A DNA stretch of 62,000 nucleotides, from contig NC_092670.1 of NCBI RefSeq assembly GCF_964355755.1, positions 7,749,201-7,811,200 on the forward strand. The letters are read 5' to 3'. Positions 46,257 to 57,623 of this stretch are shown here, piece by piece. Position numbers and translations under genes: made by a program. This DNA comes from Antedon mediterranea (Eukaryota; Echinodermata; Crinoidea; Comatulida; Antedonidae). A model generated the notes under the pieces. The model was not told the origin of the DNA and ran no database searches. It worked only from the letters and a program-made list of their open reading frames with translations. Numbering within the stretch: the first letter of the stretch is position 1; each line of letters opens with the position of its first letter.

Positions 46257-49200
46257 CTTCCTTGTTAATTTCCCCCACCCCCATTAGTTAGTGAAGGCCA
46301 AATCATGCAATCAATTAAGACGTTTGAGCCAATCAGAAATAAGAATTTTGATCACGTGTGCTATAAATTCGATATGCTGTCTAAAACCACATGCATGAAT
46401 TGATATAATGTTCAGAAGTTTAAGAAGCAAAACCTTGAATGAGATGCCTATGTAAAATTATTTTAAATACTTATTTTAAAACATATTGTTATTATGCATA
46501 TATTGAAATATGTGAGCTTAACGTCCTATCCGAAGTACGCAGCATGATCATAGATCATCTGGCGGGGGTACTGTAAGTTTGAAGTAAGTTCGGTGGGCAT
46601 ATTATTTGGAATTCGCTGCATGGTAATACAAATATGGACACTGACATTAATTTTAAAATGCCCAGATATAATATTTAATCAGAAATCAAATATCTCTATA
46701 TACACAAACTAACGACGAAAACGCCTCCTTTAAAAACATCTGTTTTGTATAGTGATATCAATATACGATAAGGATAAACTAATATGCATCTGTTCATAAA
46801 AAAATAAGGTAAATTCATTAAAACGTACGGTATGTTAGCTAAGCTCGTGTTAACCACAACATAAGTAGAACAGTATAGTTGGAATATCGAAGCCATTCCA
46901 CCAGTAAGTGTCACTTTCTTGACAAGTACGTGTTCTCGCTGAGCTGATGGATAATTTCACGAATCGATATTGAAATATAAAAAATGGCATGCGGTATCTG
47001 TTCTATTATCCATGAGCTGCTGTTACTAATTATACTGAATCACTTTTAAAAGAGCTCAAAAGTAGGCGTATTAGCGGGGGTGGTGTATCCCCATACTCCG
47101 GTTTGGGTGCTAGCTTGTTGTTTTTGTCTTTTTGTTCTCTTGCTTTTGTTTTCCACTCAAAAACTACAGGCAGCGTACAGTTGGCTAAAGACACGTCGTA
47201 TCCGTTATCCTAGCGACAATAAACAAGCTGCCCTGGACATAGTATCGTGTCTTTTTTTAAAACGTGCACGATGCTGCAGACTGCCAGCGTGTTACATGTC
47301 TTTAAAATTAAACTATGTTAAAACATTTTAAATTTAAATTAATTAACTAGTAATTAGAATATGCGCTTTGACTAACATTGAGGTCATTGCTGACATAATT
47401 ATGCTATCAATTCAAATTGACTTTGACTTGTATGTAGATTTAAAAACCACGTATGTGGTATCAGAGAAATAATATAATCAGAATTTAAAACGCATGGTCA
47501 GATATAAAGCACAATCTGATTTGCTGTAAATAATGTCACCATTTGTATTATTTGTATATCATTGTACCTCTGAAAACATAATTGTTTAATTCAACTAAAT
47601 ATCAGAAAAAAAATGGATTGGAAGAAAAGCGATACAATTTTAGTTGTTTAATTGTTTTAATTTAATTTAATTGAATGTCGAGGATTTTGTTATTTCAATC
47701 AAATGTATATTTAAAAAAACATAATAGGCTACAGTACAAACATTATGCAATTATAAGAGGGCGTCTATAGGCCTACGTACAAATAAACACGTTTATTAGG
47801 CATATATTATTTGTCTCGTGTGTAAATGCATTAGTAATCCACAATTCTTTAATTAATACAATACACGAGCTTCAGCAATTGTTTTCTTTTTTTGTATTTA
47901 GCTAACGTTATATGAATTAGTATATTAATCCATTCCTTCAGTATTACATTCATATATTATCGTAAAATAATGCTGTAAATTTATTTTAAAACATCATTGA
48001 CACCGACACAAAACAATTAGATACACAGACGATAAATCAGAAAAAAAGTAGGTCTTATAAAATAATTTAAAATTCCAATTTACATTCAATTTATTTTTAC
48101 TGCATTTCACGGACCGCAAACCGATACAAATGATAAACTTTAAATGTAATTAATCATTAAAACCATATTGACAACCTCATTTGATAATTATGCTTAGTAT
48201 TGTCGCATAAAAAAACAATAATTGTTAAGTAAAGCTAAATTCGCTTGTTCCGTCCGTTTTCATGAAATGGAAAACGGCGCCGTCTTTCTTTCCGTGAAAC
48301 GAAACTAGATTAGATCAAGATCAAGAATTGTTAAATTCATAACAGAATTATTGACAATTATATTATCGGATGAAAATAAACAAATCGAGAAAAACCCTTT
48401 CCAAAACCTCTTACTTAAGAGAAAGAAAGTGTTTGGTTCACTGCTTTTTTTTACCCTTTTAACCTTTATATCTTAATACGATCTTCTCTCATTGAGTTAC
48501 ATAGTAATGTGAATCCTTTTGCAGGGATGAATCAGAAATGAAATTGTTGACAGATTATCTGACTAGAGGAGAACTGTGTTGTTGGTAAAGAAGACTACAT
48601 TTAGATTATTTATTTTTAGGTTATAACATAACAATTAGTTCATTGTTGTTCCGGAAAACGTTAAATAGTCAATTGTTCCTATATAATGGAAGTAGGTGAA
48701 ATATTTTGTATGTATTTTGTTTCCATGAAAATGGAAGTTTATACGTAAAAAAGTAAGCAAGTAAGGACTATGCTTGTTGCTGTTTCAAAATGAGAATGTT
48801 TTAAATACATACTGATCTTGCAGCATTGACTAGGCCCAATAACTGAAACAAGAACAGGTAAACCACCTATAGCACTATACTAAAACATATCACAAGAAAT
48901 AATGTTCACTTAAATACTGTTCCATTGTACATAACATAAATCCTTCAACGTATTTTTGAAGTTTTTTTTTAAACCAAGTCTAACTTAAAGTTCAAATTGT
49001 TCTCAGTTCTCACATGCCTTCAGAAACAAACACATTTTTTAAATCCCCGTTCCTATGCCAAAAAAAATAAAGGAAATCCCTATTTTTTATTCAGTTTGTA
49101 AAACAAGAAAGACAACTTTTTTGGAGTCCTCAGACTCTAAATTCAATAAACCCATATAATTATATTTTATGGCTTGCAAGACAAACCTTGCATTTGTTTA

Positions 49201-51430
49201 AAACAATTATGAGTTCGTACCGTATGCTATTGAAGATAGAGTGCGAGAATTGAAATTAAAATGAGCATTTTGAATGCATTAAATGACACATGGTAACGTA
49301 CAAAGAAAAAAATGATTATTTAATGCTGAAATAATTTTTATGGAAGTGGGTATAATTTCAAAATTGGTTGATGATATCAGAAATTATACATCATTATTTT
49401 AATCAATATGAAGGTCTAAACGTAACCTTTTGTATGTAATGTTTATTGTCTGTATTGCTTCTAAATAACAAGTTATATAACATAAATAATATATACATAC
49501 GTTAAGAAAATCAATGCTTCTAAGACCGTCTGTATCCTGACAAACGTCGTTTTCTCAAACAGTGTTAGCTTAACCAAAGTTGATCTCTTTTAAATGTGAA
49601 TTGTCAATGATAAAACCAAGAAAACGTGCTGAGAATTCACTTACTACGAAACAGTTATCGCCCGCTAAACAATAAACGTAAACTAACTTTATTCTCCGTT
49701 GTATGTTTTATAATCTCACCTCTCTAGATATTTGCGTTTGTCTTGGTCGAGAGTCAGAATATAAGTAACAGATACAATTATCAAAGGGCAACTTCGGCTC
49801 TGTACAAACGAATAAAATGCGCCCTCTATAGTCACTCAGTCTCTAGAGTCTAATAATCGATTTTATAGTCAATCTTAACTATTACATTTTCAATTTCAAG
49901 TGATTGGTTTATGTGTGAGCATTTTCAAATTTTATTTCACTAATTTACCTTTGGTATTCTATACTTTTATGAGTGATGGTTATTAACGAACGTTAGACAT
50001 GTCCTATTTTTATGTTACATTTCTTAAATTTAACAATGCTACAGTATTGTATAATTTAAAAAGAAAAGAAGAACAATTGTGCACGGGAATTAGCTATTTT
50101 CTATGTTTGCCTTCGATTACTTTTCCTGCTTCGAATGTACAAAAACAAAATACATGCGACTATCGTGCGAGTCATTATTATATTATTTACAGTACTGAGC
50201 CGTGCAAAAACAGCGAAATAGATATTATTATCGAAAAAAATATTTCTCTGTAATTTAAAGCAAAAACAAATAAAAAACAGTCAAATTGGCTGCCAGCCAA
50301 TGAGTTAACCGATTATTTTGTCTCTTTATAAATGAAGATTTATTTTTATTCTTTTTTTTTTCTACGGAAAATGATTAACTTTTTGACAAACTATACAACT
50401 GGCCTATTCAAAGCCTAATTTATAAACTGTCATTTTTAATGTTTTCGGGTGACAAAGTATGTATAGGAGTATTATTATTATTATTATCATTTGTTCGTTC
50501 TCTTCTCTAGAGTGGCGGGGGTTTTGCTGAATGGCCGTCGTTGGTTCTCTTGAATGACCGACGCCCTTTATTATATTGTATTAAATATCATATTCAGCAC
50601 ACGTTATGGATGCTTGGTTTTCCGAACCACCTTGGCAATGCCACCGTCCGTCCGCATAGATTACTTCACTTTTGCATGCCTGTGCTACTATATAATGAAA
50701 ATGCATTAATCATTATGGTCTTGTCAAAATCGCTTATATTAAAATAATACAAGAAAGGGTATTACAATTAACGCTTTTTCCTGATGATACTTATAATAAT
50801 AAATAGGCATATTGCAACAGTTTTTGGTAGTAATCTCTAAAATATAACATAAACCCTTCCCTCTAAAGGTTTACTTCTTTTGCTTATATAATAAAGATGA
50901 CATTTCCAAAAATAGAATAAATTTAAATAATTAATTAATTGTTTCACTTTTCAATCATTCCATATAGACGATGAGTGAAGTCTCTTTATTGTTAGCATTT
51001 AATAGCTATACGACCTAACGTCGGTAATCGTAGGTTATGACTTTTACATGTTGTAACTGTTATGATTTTATCATCTCAATGAACTATATTAGTCCTGCCA
51101 GTGCCACCTGGCTAGCACACAGTGAACATAATCATCTAGATATAGATTGACCATGAACACTTTACAAATTATTTTAATTACAGGAATTATAGCGTGACAG
51201 TATATTAATTATAGATTGATAATTATGTCCATCTATGGTCATTCTGTGGTCGTAATTGAACCAAGAGTTCGTTGCCACAGATTACAGCAAAACGCGTCAT
51301 AAAAATGTTTGGTCTAATCACTCCTGCTGTAATAATACAGGTTCATAAGTTTATTTGTGTATGCATAGTCGATCGTTTAGTAAAAAATTTTAACTTTTTA
51401 CGTACGTCATTCTTTACAGTAGGTTATAGC
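46257..51430. other. Long intergenic stretch, no gene seen
   Basis: AT-rich; no gene, SINE or foldback recognised. Minor items: a small inverted pair cgttttc…gaaaacg near 48,257-48,283 and a run of att units near 50,471-50,487. Frames of 68-84 codons have no family features, including a hydrophobic one at 47,080-47,331. Confidence 0.5.
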
Positions 51431-51700
51431 TGGAGTGGAGTTGTGGCTTGGTGGTTATGATGCTTGGCTACCACTCCACGTGTATTGGAAACAAGTCACG
51501 GCACATGTCAGGATGTTTTCTAAGGACAAAATCACAACTCCACTCCCAAAGACTTGTAATAAGACTTTGTTTATGTAGAGCATCTTGCGTATGTTTGTCT
51601 TGTGAACCTCTAAGAGTCCCTAATGGTCAGCAATTGCTGGATGGATCATCCCCATTAAATATATGTTCAATAAATATATTCCATAGGCGGACCCATTGTA
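51431..51700 (+). mobile_element. tRNA-derived SINE with degraded B box
   Basis: The head ggagtggagttgtggcttgg, then tggttatgatgcttggctac has an A-box-like ttgtggcttggtgg; the expected ggttcgaatcc region is eroded to ttggaaacaagtcacgg. The body (gttttctaaggacaaaatca, then acaactccactcccaaagac) is shared, inverted, with 32,353-32,405. After tatgtttg the two copies part. Confidence 0.65.
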
Positions 51701-52830
51701 TTTGGGACCCAACAACGTATTCCATGGGAGTTCCTGAATAGAGGTTTTATTTTTTTTAAACTGTCCCTATAATTCGTGTATGCTTAAAGGAGAGGTTAGC
51801 CAAAGATACATTGTACTACAATGCTTAGCCTAACCGTTTTACTAAAGATACTAACGTTTTCTTGCGCATTCATTTTTAAGATTCGCTTCACTTAACTACA
51901 TTAAAAGCAGTATTATTTTACCGTTTAGGCATAGTACTCTGTACTATTTCAATAATTGTGATAATAATATACACAATCGTGTTTTAATGTTATTAAATCT
52001 TGTTTTAATGTTTCACGACACTTTGCCGAACAGTGCAAATTGAAATGAAGCTGCGGTCGATAAGACGCCTATGTGTATTAGTTAAAATAAAACAAAGGTG
52101 ACACAGTGTTTGACACTGTATTTACTCGATCAGCGTTGAATATCCCTACATATTACAATATTTGCCAAATACTATGAATATTATATAGAATCTCATGTAG
52201 GCCTAAGGTTAGCATAAGGGTTATTTTATGGTATGATACTAAACGATACACGAGAAACACATATGCTGTTGTATTACGATATATTCCTATGATACTGGCG
52301 AAACAGTGATACAGTACGGAGAATTGAGTGGTGTCGTGCTATATATTATTTTATTTTGTATTAAAATACGAATATTTAACCATCGAACAACTTTAAAAAC
52401 AGGTTACGCCTACTACAGCTGCATAACTGACATAACACGCGCTTTGGACATGTTATAATCTATCTCTAATTCGAAAATTTTGATAAATATATCCATTTTG
52501 TTCTTCCTATGAAGACAGTATTTCAGCGTAATGATTATAACCCGCGCCGATCCAATTAAATAAGTTAGCGCGGAAAGATACAAGTTTAACGAATACTTAA
52601 TCCGGTGATACTTAGCGTGGATTGTACTGAATTGATTATTGTCATTATCCACGAGATAGAAACAGCAGTGTAGGATCATCGAGGAATTATCTTTTAATAA
52701 TGAAATGCAGAGATGTAGGAAACTGGTATAAATCATACACATTTTCACAACTGGCCTTCACACGATGGGCACTTAACAATACAAGAAAAATAATAAACAA
52801 CAAGCCTAAATTGTGTTGTAAGTGGTTCGT
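51701..52830. other. Intergenic, no gene seen
   Basis: AT-rich. A 111-codon minus-strand frame (52,413-52,748) has hydrophobic stretches but no recognised family, and no supporting context. Confidence 0.5.
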
Positions 52831-53195
52831 ACTACCAGTTGTTTTGCAAACGCAACGGGAAAATCGATTGAAACACTCTAGGCTATTCGTACTTTAAAAA
52901 TATAGGCTGCATTCTTGGAAATTTCCCGCCTGGGTGTACCATATACGTGCGTAGGTATAAATAAAAACATACAGAATATTATAGTTAATAATTACATACT
53001 ACCAGTTGTTTTGCAACGCAACGGGAAAAATCGATTAAAACACTCTATTCGTACTTTAAAAATATAGCCTGTATTCTTGGAAAATTATCTGACGAGAATC
53101 CATAAATTTCCCGCCTGGGTGTATACCATATACGTGCGTAGGTATAAATGGAAACATAGGCCTACGTAGGCCTATTATAGTTAATAATGACATTA
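52831..53195 (+). repeat. Tandem duplication, period ~167 bp
   Basis: actaccagttgttttgcaa at 52,831 recurs at 52,998, followed in both units by cgcaacgggaaaa, ttcgtactttaaaaatata, tttcccgcctgggtgta, ccatatacgtgcgtaggtat and attatagttaataat. Unit 2 is longer by an insert of about 20 bp before tttcccgcc and a block with two TAGGCCTA octamers. Confidence 0.9.
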
Positions 53196-53849
53196 CAATA
53201 ATAGTCTATAGTAGTGGGCACGGGGAATGTTAAGATCATTCATTGAATACAGAGGGTGGGTGTGTGAGGTTTTGATGTTGATGTTGGTAGAAAATGTGCT
53301 CACCCCTGAAATAACAGACATTATTGAAGGTTATTACAATGAACTGAACTGTCGATAGGCCTAATAAATGCGCGGCGATGGCTGTATTTTTGCATGCGCC
53401 GGGTTACCATAAAAATACTCTTTTCGTAAAAACAACGACATTACAACGTAAATATAAAATCTGCGACTGAAATAAAAATATCTTTACAGAGAGAGTAATA
53501 ATTTATGCTAAAATATGATCCTTCCCCTACGGTGTTATAGTTTAATATATAACTGAAAAATTGAATTTAAATGATATTGAATAATTACGTTTATCCTGTC
53601 AAATGTACTATGTATATTTATTTTACACGAAGGAATTACCTTGATTACTTTGAATGTACAGTAATGAATCGTAAAGTTATAATTGTATCGCAATTGTTGA
53701 GGGCGACATAACACAACATTATTCGTTCCTAAGAGAAACACTTACCTTAAATTAAAAGTATCCCCTTTCTAAAGTTTATACAAGTCAATGGAAATATTTA
53801 ATTATTTTGAATTAAGTGAAATACTTATATATTTAAGGGAAATATATAA
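53196..53849. other. Intergenic, no gene seen
   Basis: AT-rich DNA immediately left of the 2.27-kb inverted-repeat element; nothing recognised. Confidence 0.5.
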
Positions 53850-54207
53850 CATATCGTCGTCGGCATCACGAAGTGACACTAACCTAAAAATCTGGAATTT
53901 TTGAAAAATTTTTTTCTTCCATATTTTGATTATGTATATCAAACTCTATGTTTTCACAAAATGTAAACATTCAAATATCATTAATTAACTAATTACATTA
54001 ATTAGACAATATCAAAAAACACCATCATATGGAATTTGCGTTTTTACGAAGTGACACTAAATATTAATTACCCGTATGTGCTGCTTGCGAGCGCCACACT
54101 GGTAATGAATTTTGCGCGTTTGTTTACTGTTTTGGCCTAGTCTACACAGCCTAGCTAGGAGGATCTGGACCCACACTCCACAACATTGCATTTCATCAAG
54201 AAAGACG

Positions 54208-54655
54208 GTAAGTTAATTAGTTTATTTAAAGAATTTTAGTCTGCTCATGTATTCCTCATGTCGAGGCCTATTATATATTTATTTTATAATTAATATAAAA
54301 CAGTAATTTGACACACTTTATTTAGCCTACTACTACTAGCTAGGCATAGTAGGTAGGCCTAGGCCTAGACCTATTACTTTACTGTGACGTTTAGGCATAG
54401 CTAGCTTGCCCAGATCTACCTAGGTTAGCATCTGGCCTGGCGTACATTATTCGGTTAGTAGGCCTAGTTAGTTAGGTCCTCTAAGCCTAGCCTAGGCCTA
54501 ACAAACTAGAGTATGCGTATGCCCAGGGAATAGTAGTAGTAGTAGTAGTAGTACTACTACTTGGCTAGAGTAGACTCTTTAGCTAGGCTAAACTACTCTG
54601 CTTGATTTTTAACAATAAGAAATCACTGTTATTTTTAAAATGTTGTTTTTTTCAG
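54208..54655 (+). other. Candidate intron (448 bp) inside the 2.27-kb element
   Basis: A strong donor (aagacg^gtaagt, GT at 54,208) is matched by a strong acceptor with a pyrimidine tract (tgttgtttttttcag^aacag, AG at 54,654-54,655). Upstream, 54,060-54,207 is GC-richer and could be a 5' non-coding exon. Downstream, the first ATG (54,761) opens only nine codons (MGEVYVGSL), unless it is spliced at gag^gtgtat. The pattern fits the 5' part of a transposase gene or a captured host gene start; coding sequence has not been recognised. Confidence 0.35.
54531..54560. repeat. (TAG)n running into (TAC)n hairpin microsatellite
   Basis: Eight tag units run directly into gta/cta units (agtagtagtactactac), making a self-complementary microsatellite inside the candidate intron. 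Confidence 0.85.
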
Positions 54656-55191
54656 AACAGTTTCAAGAAAATAAGATAAGGGGGAACAACCGAAATTCGA
54701 TCAACAAGCAATCTATCTACATCAATTTAAGGGAGAAGGTATCAAGTTCAAGGTTTAAAAATGGGGGAGGTGTATGTAGGCAGCCTGTAGCAAGTGTTTA
54801 TGTTATATGAGCATTTTAGATGATGTTTACATCACAGAACAATGGATTGAATAAATTAAAAAGCACACTGGTAATAGAAAAAAAATAATGTAACGACATT
54901 GATTAAGTATTTATTGATTTATAACAATAGAGAATAATTTTTGATATAAATTAATACTGGCTGAAATACCAATTGTAATACTGAATTATTAATCGTTCAA
55001 TGTTGAAAAAATAAATAATATTAATAATATGGAGAAAAAAATATGAATATGTACATTATGCTTACTGTACATTCCAGATAGGCCTATTTATATATCTATG
55101 TAATTTGATGTTTTTATTAAAAGTGTTAAAGTAGGTCAAACTATGTTTTTAGATTTATTTGATGTGGTTGTTTCATTTATAAATAACCTAA

Positions 55192-55310
55192 CCCTTTCTG
55201 CACTATCAAACTAGTTCGACAAAAAAAGTTTGATGTGCCCAAATATGGAGTGATATTATGCCATTGTGTCCATATAAGCACATCAAATTAATGTTGGTCA
55301 CATTAAGTTT
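55192..55310. mobile_element. Family B-like MITE, diverged
   Basis: ctttctgcactatcaaact at the left and cacattaagtttgat at the right, with gtttgatgtgcccaaatatg between, resemble family B. The right end lacks the gtagacagag terminus. It is nested inside the 2.27-kb element. Confidence 0.55.
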
Positions 55311-55312
55311 GA

Positions 55313-55560
55313 TTTTATTTATTTCAACAATATTTACTAGGGTGGTCCTTCCAGTCGAAGGTGATCATTAGATAGAGAGAACCTCACAAAAATGCAATTT
55401 GATAAGACAATAACATACAACAATTAAAAATTAAATAAAAATAAATAGAATTTATGAAAACTAACAAACTAAATTAATGGAAAAATGAATAGAATCAAAA
55501 GGGAAATCAATGAAAACAATACATTAAATGGCCATCTCAGAGGAGATGGCCATGTAATAA
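55313..55560 (-). mobile_element. Retroelement 3' end, minus strand
   Basis: On the minus strand: an 11-bp-arm hairpin atggccatctc…gagatggccat (55,528-55,553), an AT-rich stretch, then gatcaccttcgactggaagg, accaccctagtaaatattg and a final ttgaaataaataaaa. The order (hairpin, conserved tail, short A-rich repeat) is that of a LINE or SINE 3' end. A 65-codon minus-strand frame just upstream has no motif I can name. Confidence 0.45.
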
Positions 55561-55802
55561 ATAAGGAAGAGATGGTTCTTGAGCAAAAATTTGATGGAAA
55601 TGGAAGATGAAGCAAGTCGGATAGTGCAGGCAGGGCTTAAAGGAGACATGCATGTTTGTAATGTATATAAATAGTGTTCACTTATCAAGGACCATACATA
55701 ATTGTTATGATGTAAGATCATTGCATTGGAAAGCTATGAATTACACAGTAGTGTCACTTCCAACGCACTAGAAATACGTGGTGAAATCGAATTTGCGGTT
55801 TC

Positions 55803-55837
55803 ACGAAGTGACACTAACTGCGTTAGTGTCACTTCGT
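55803..55837. repeat. Perfect 16-bp-arm palindrome made of the element's terminal motif
   Basis: acgaagtgacactaac, loop tgc, gttagtgtcacttcgt. This is two copies of the terminal motif placed head to head, the arrangement left when two element ends abut. Confidence 0.9.
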
Positions 55838-56125
55838 AAGCGTAAACTACGTAGGGAAATGAATGTTTCGGTTTCACGAAGTGACACTAAAGTTTAACTT
55901 TAATTTACTTGGTAATTAATTAATATGATTAAAATTAAATTAAAGTAATGGGTAGCTGGATTGTCTAACTTTGTATGTATGTAAATTAAAAATCTTAGTG
56001 ACAATTTTTTGAGGACGAAATCGTGTGTTTTGTGAAGCTCGTTTCTTCAATCGCGTTTTTCTCGAAACGCTGTTTTTATCAATCACGCGGTTAGTGTCAC
56101 TTCGTGGTGTCGACGACGATATGTA

Positions 56126-56236
56126 TGATTGGTAAATACGGTCAGTGAGTGAGTTGACCAATCACAAATGCGTCGAGATTAGTCAAACTATAACCTGGGT
56201 TGTGCTTACGTCCTTGCATTAGAACCAGGTTATAAT
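56126..56236. mobile_element. Family A-like foldback, diverged, next to the 2.27-kb element
   Basis: atgattggtaaatacgg, gttgaccaatcacaaatgcg and gtgcttacgtccttgcatta, then agaaccagg match family A's core and right end. It starts only about 3 bp beyond the right terminal repeat of the large element. Confidence 0.5.
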
Positions 56237-57250
56237 TATAAGAGAATAGAGAATGAACTAACTGACAGAAGAATTACAAAAAAAAAACACATGAATGGCC
56301 GCGTATTCATGAAACAAAATAATTTAATTAAGACGACCAACACTAGAATAAGAAAATGATAATATCTGGGGTAGCCTATATCAAAATAGTTAAATATTAC
56401 ATTCGAGTTTGTTTAATTCAGTTCAGTCTACACATTCGCTATATGAGTATTGAAAGACCAATAATTCTATTTTCATACAATTTCAGTTATTTTTACCTGT
56501 CAAAGTTATCAATTATGTTTTAATGCGTGGCTTTGGTCGAATGTGACATCTAGTCTACGAAAGCATCAGTGCGTATTTATGAAGCTTAGAGACACGTACA
56601 GAAGGCGATGTAAAGTGTTTAGTTGTTTTTCGGAAACATATTCGCAGCTTTGGATAACTAAAAGTTTATGTTTATCAATTACATGATACAGCACAGAGTA
56701 TGTGCTTCATTAAATTATTAAAAATGCCATGAATTTATTAACATCGTATTAGTTACAAATAAATATACACTTGGCGCTCCATACAAGGGTGACAAAAAAA
56801 AATAATATTGCGAAGAACACTGTTTTTATTTTTTTTTCAGTGTACTTATGCATAACATAGATAAATCAAAGGCCATTTTAAAAACTACTATTTTACGCAA
56901 AGGAATTTTTGTAATTACGTTGGATTTAATGAAGAATAAAATTATATTTTTCAATACTACTGAACGGTTATAGTTGAAAACAAATTTTGTGTTGGGGTGG
57001 AGGAGAGGGGTGGTGGAGGTCATATTTGTTTAATTTATGGATAAATACATTAAATACCGTATCGTTGTTTTAAATCTTATTTATTATGATATTTAATTTG
57101 TAATTGAATTTATGTTTTTTCAACCTTTAACAATCACCTAACAAACTCTTATCTGTACATTATTCAATAGACATGGGATCTTAGTTATGTATATAGTTTA
57201 ATATACAGTAGATGTTTAAATTATACTGTGACCAATGTGGAACAAAAAAC
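56237..57250. other. Intergenic, no gene seen
   Basis: AT-rich, nothing recognisable. A G-rich gggtggaggagaggggtggt lies near 56,994-57,013. Confidence 0.5.
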
Positions 57251-57346
57251 AACCTGTCTAAAAGGTTTTTCTTGTAATTTGGCGGCGTCGTCATAAAACG
57301 TAAAGAGCACATTCGTTACATAATACCGGCACATCTTAGACAGGTT
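57251..57346. mobile_element. Small foldback element (96 bp)
   Basis: Perfect 11-bp inverted ends aacctgtctaa and ttagacaggtt. The interior is GC-richer (ttggcggcgtcgtcataaaa). No target duplication is apparent, and only one copy is present in the window. Confidence 0.5.
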
Positions 57347-57499
57347 TGTTACTGCTGTCAATGCCCATTAAGTAAACAATAATATATGCTATAACATAAA
57401 CATGCTATGTTTTTATGGGTCAGATAGTGAAACAATTTTTCAATGCACTATTCCCAAATCTTTCAATTTATTGGTGGCGCAATCAGATTTTTGTTGAAG

Positions 57500-57623
57500 C
57501 AATTCTTATGTATGACGATCATAGGACAAGTTCTTACAAGGCCCTTCTACTCTAACAATTCTTATGTATGACGATCATAGGACAAGTTCTTACAAGGCCC
57601 TTCTACTCTAACAATTCTAATGT
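57500..57623 (+). repeat. Exact 56-bp tandem duplication
   Basis: 57,500-57,555 (caattcttatgtatgacgat … ttctactctaa) is repeated exactly at 57,556-57,611, followed by the start of a third copy (caattct, then aatgtat). Lack of mutations suggests it is recent. Confidence 0.93.

Larger units (their letters stand above)
53850..56123 (+). mobile_element. 2.27-kb DNA element with 35-bp terminal inverted repeats and iterated subterminal motif
   Basis: Left end 53,850-53,884 (catatcgtcgtcggcatcac, gaagtgacactaacc) and right end 56,089-56,123 are inverted repeats matching at 33 of 35 bases. The core motif acgaagtgacactaa also occurs inside: 54,046-54,060, 55,803-55,817 and 55,876-55,890 on the plus strand and 55,823-55,837 inverted, with a partial inverted copy at 55,749-55,760. 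Several internal plus copies are preceded by aatttgcg or gaatgtttcgg. The interior holds a possible exon/intron (54,208-54,655), a family B MITE and a minus-strand retroelement tail. No transposase frame is visible, so it is non-autonomous or decayed. No clear target duplication. Confidence 0.75.

Noticed and set aside
47080-47331. 83-codon frame starting with a hydrophobic segment
   Set aside because: Signal-like start, but the remainder is basic and featureless; no splice donor or conservation evidence.
52413-52748. 111-codon minus-strand frame with hydrophobic stretches
   Set aside because: No recognisable receptor or transporter motif; composition typical of AT-rich non-coding DNA.
55524-55721. 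65-codon minus-strand frame near a retroelement tail as a LINE C-terminus
   Set aside because: Position is suggestive but none of the C-terminal LINE motifs is present.
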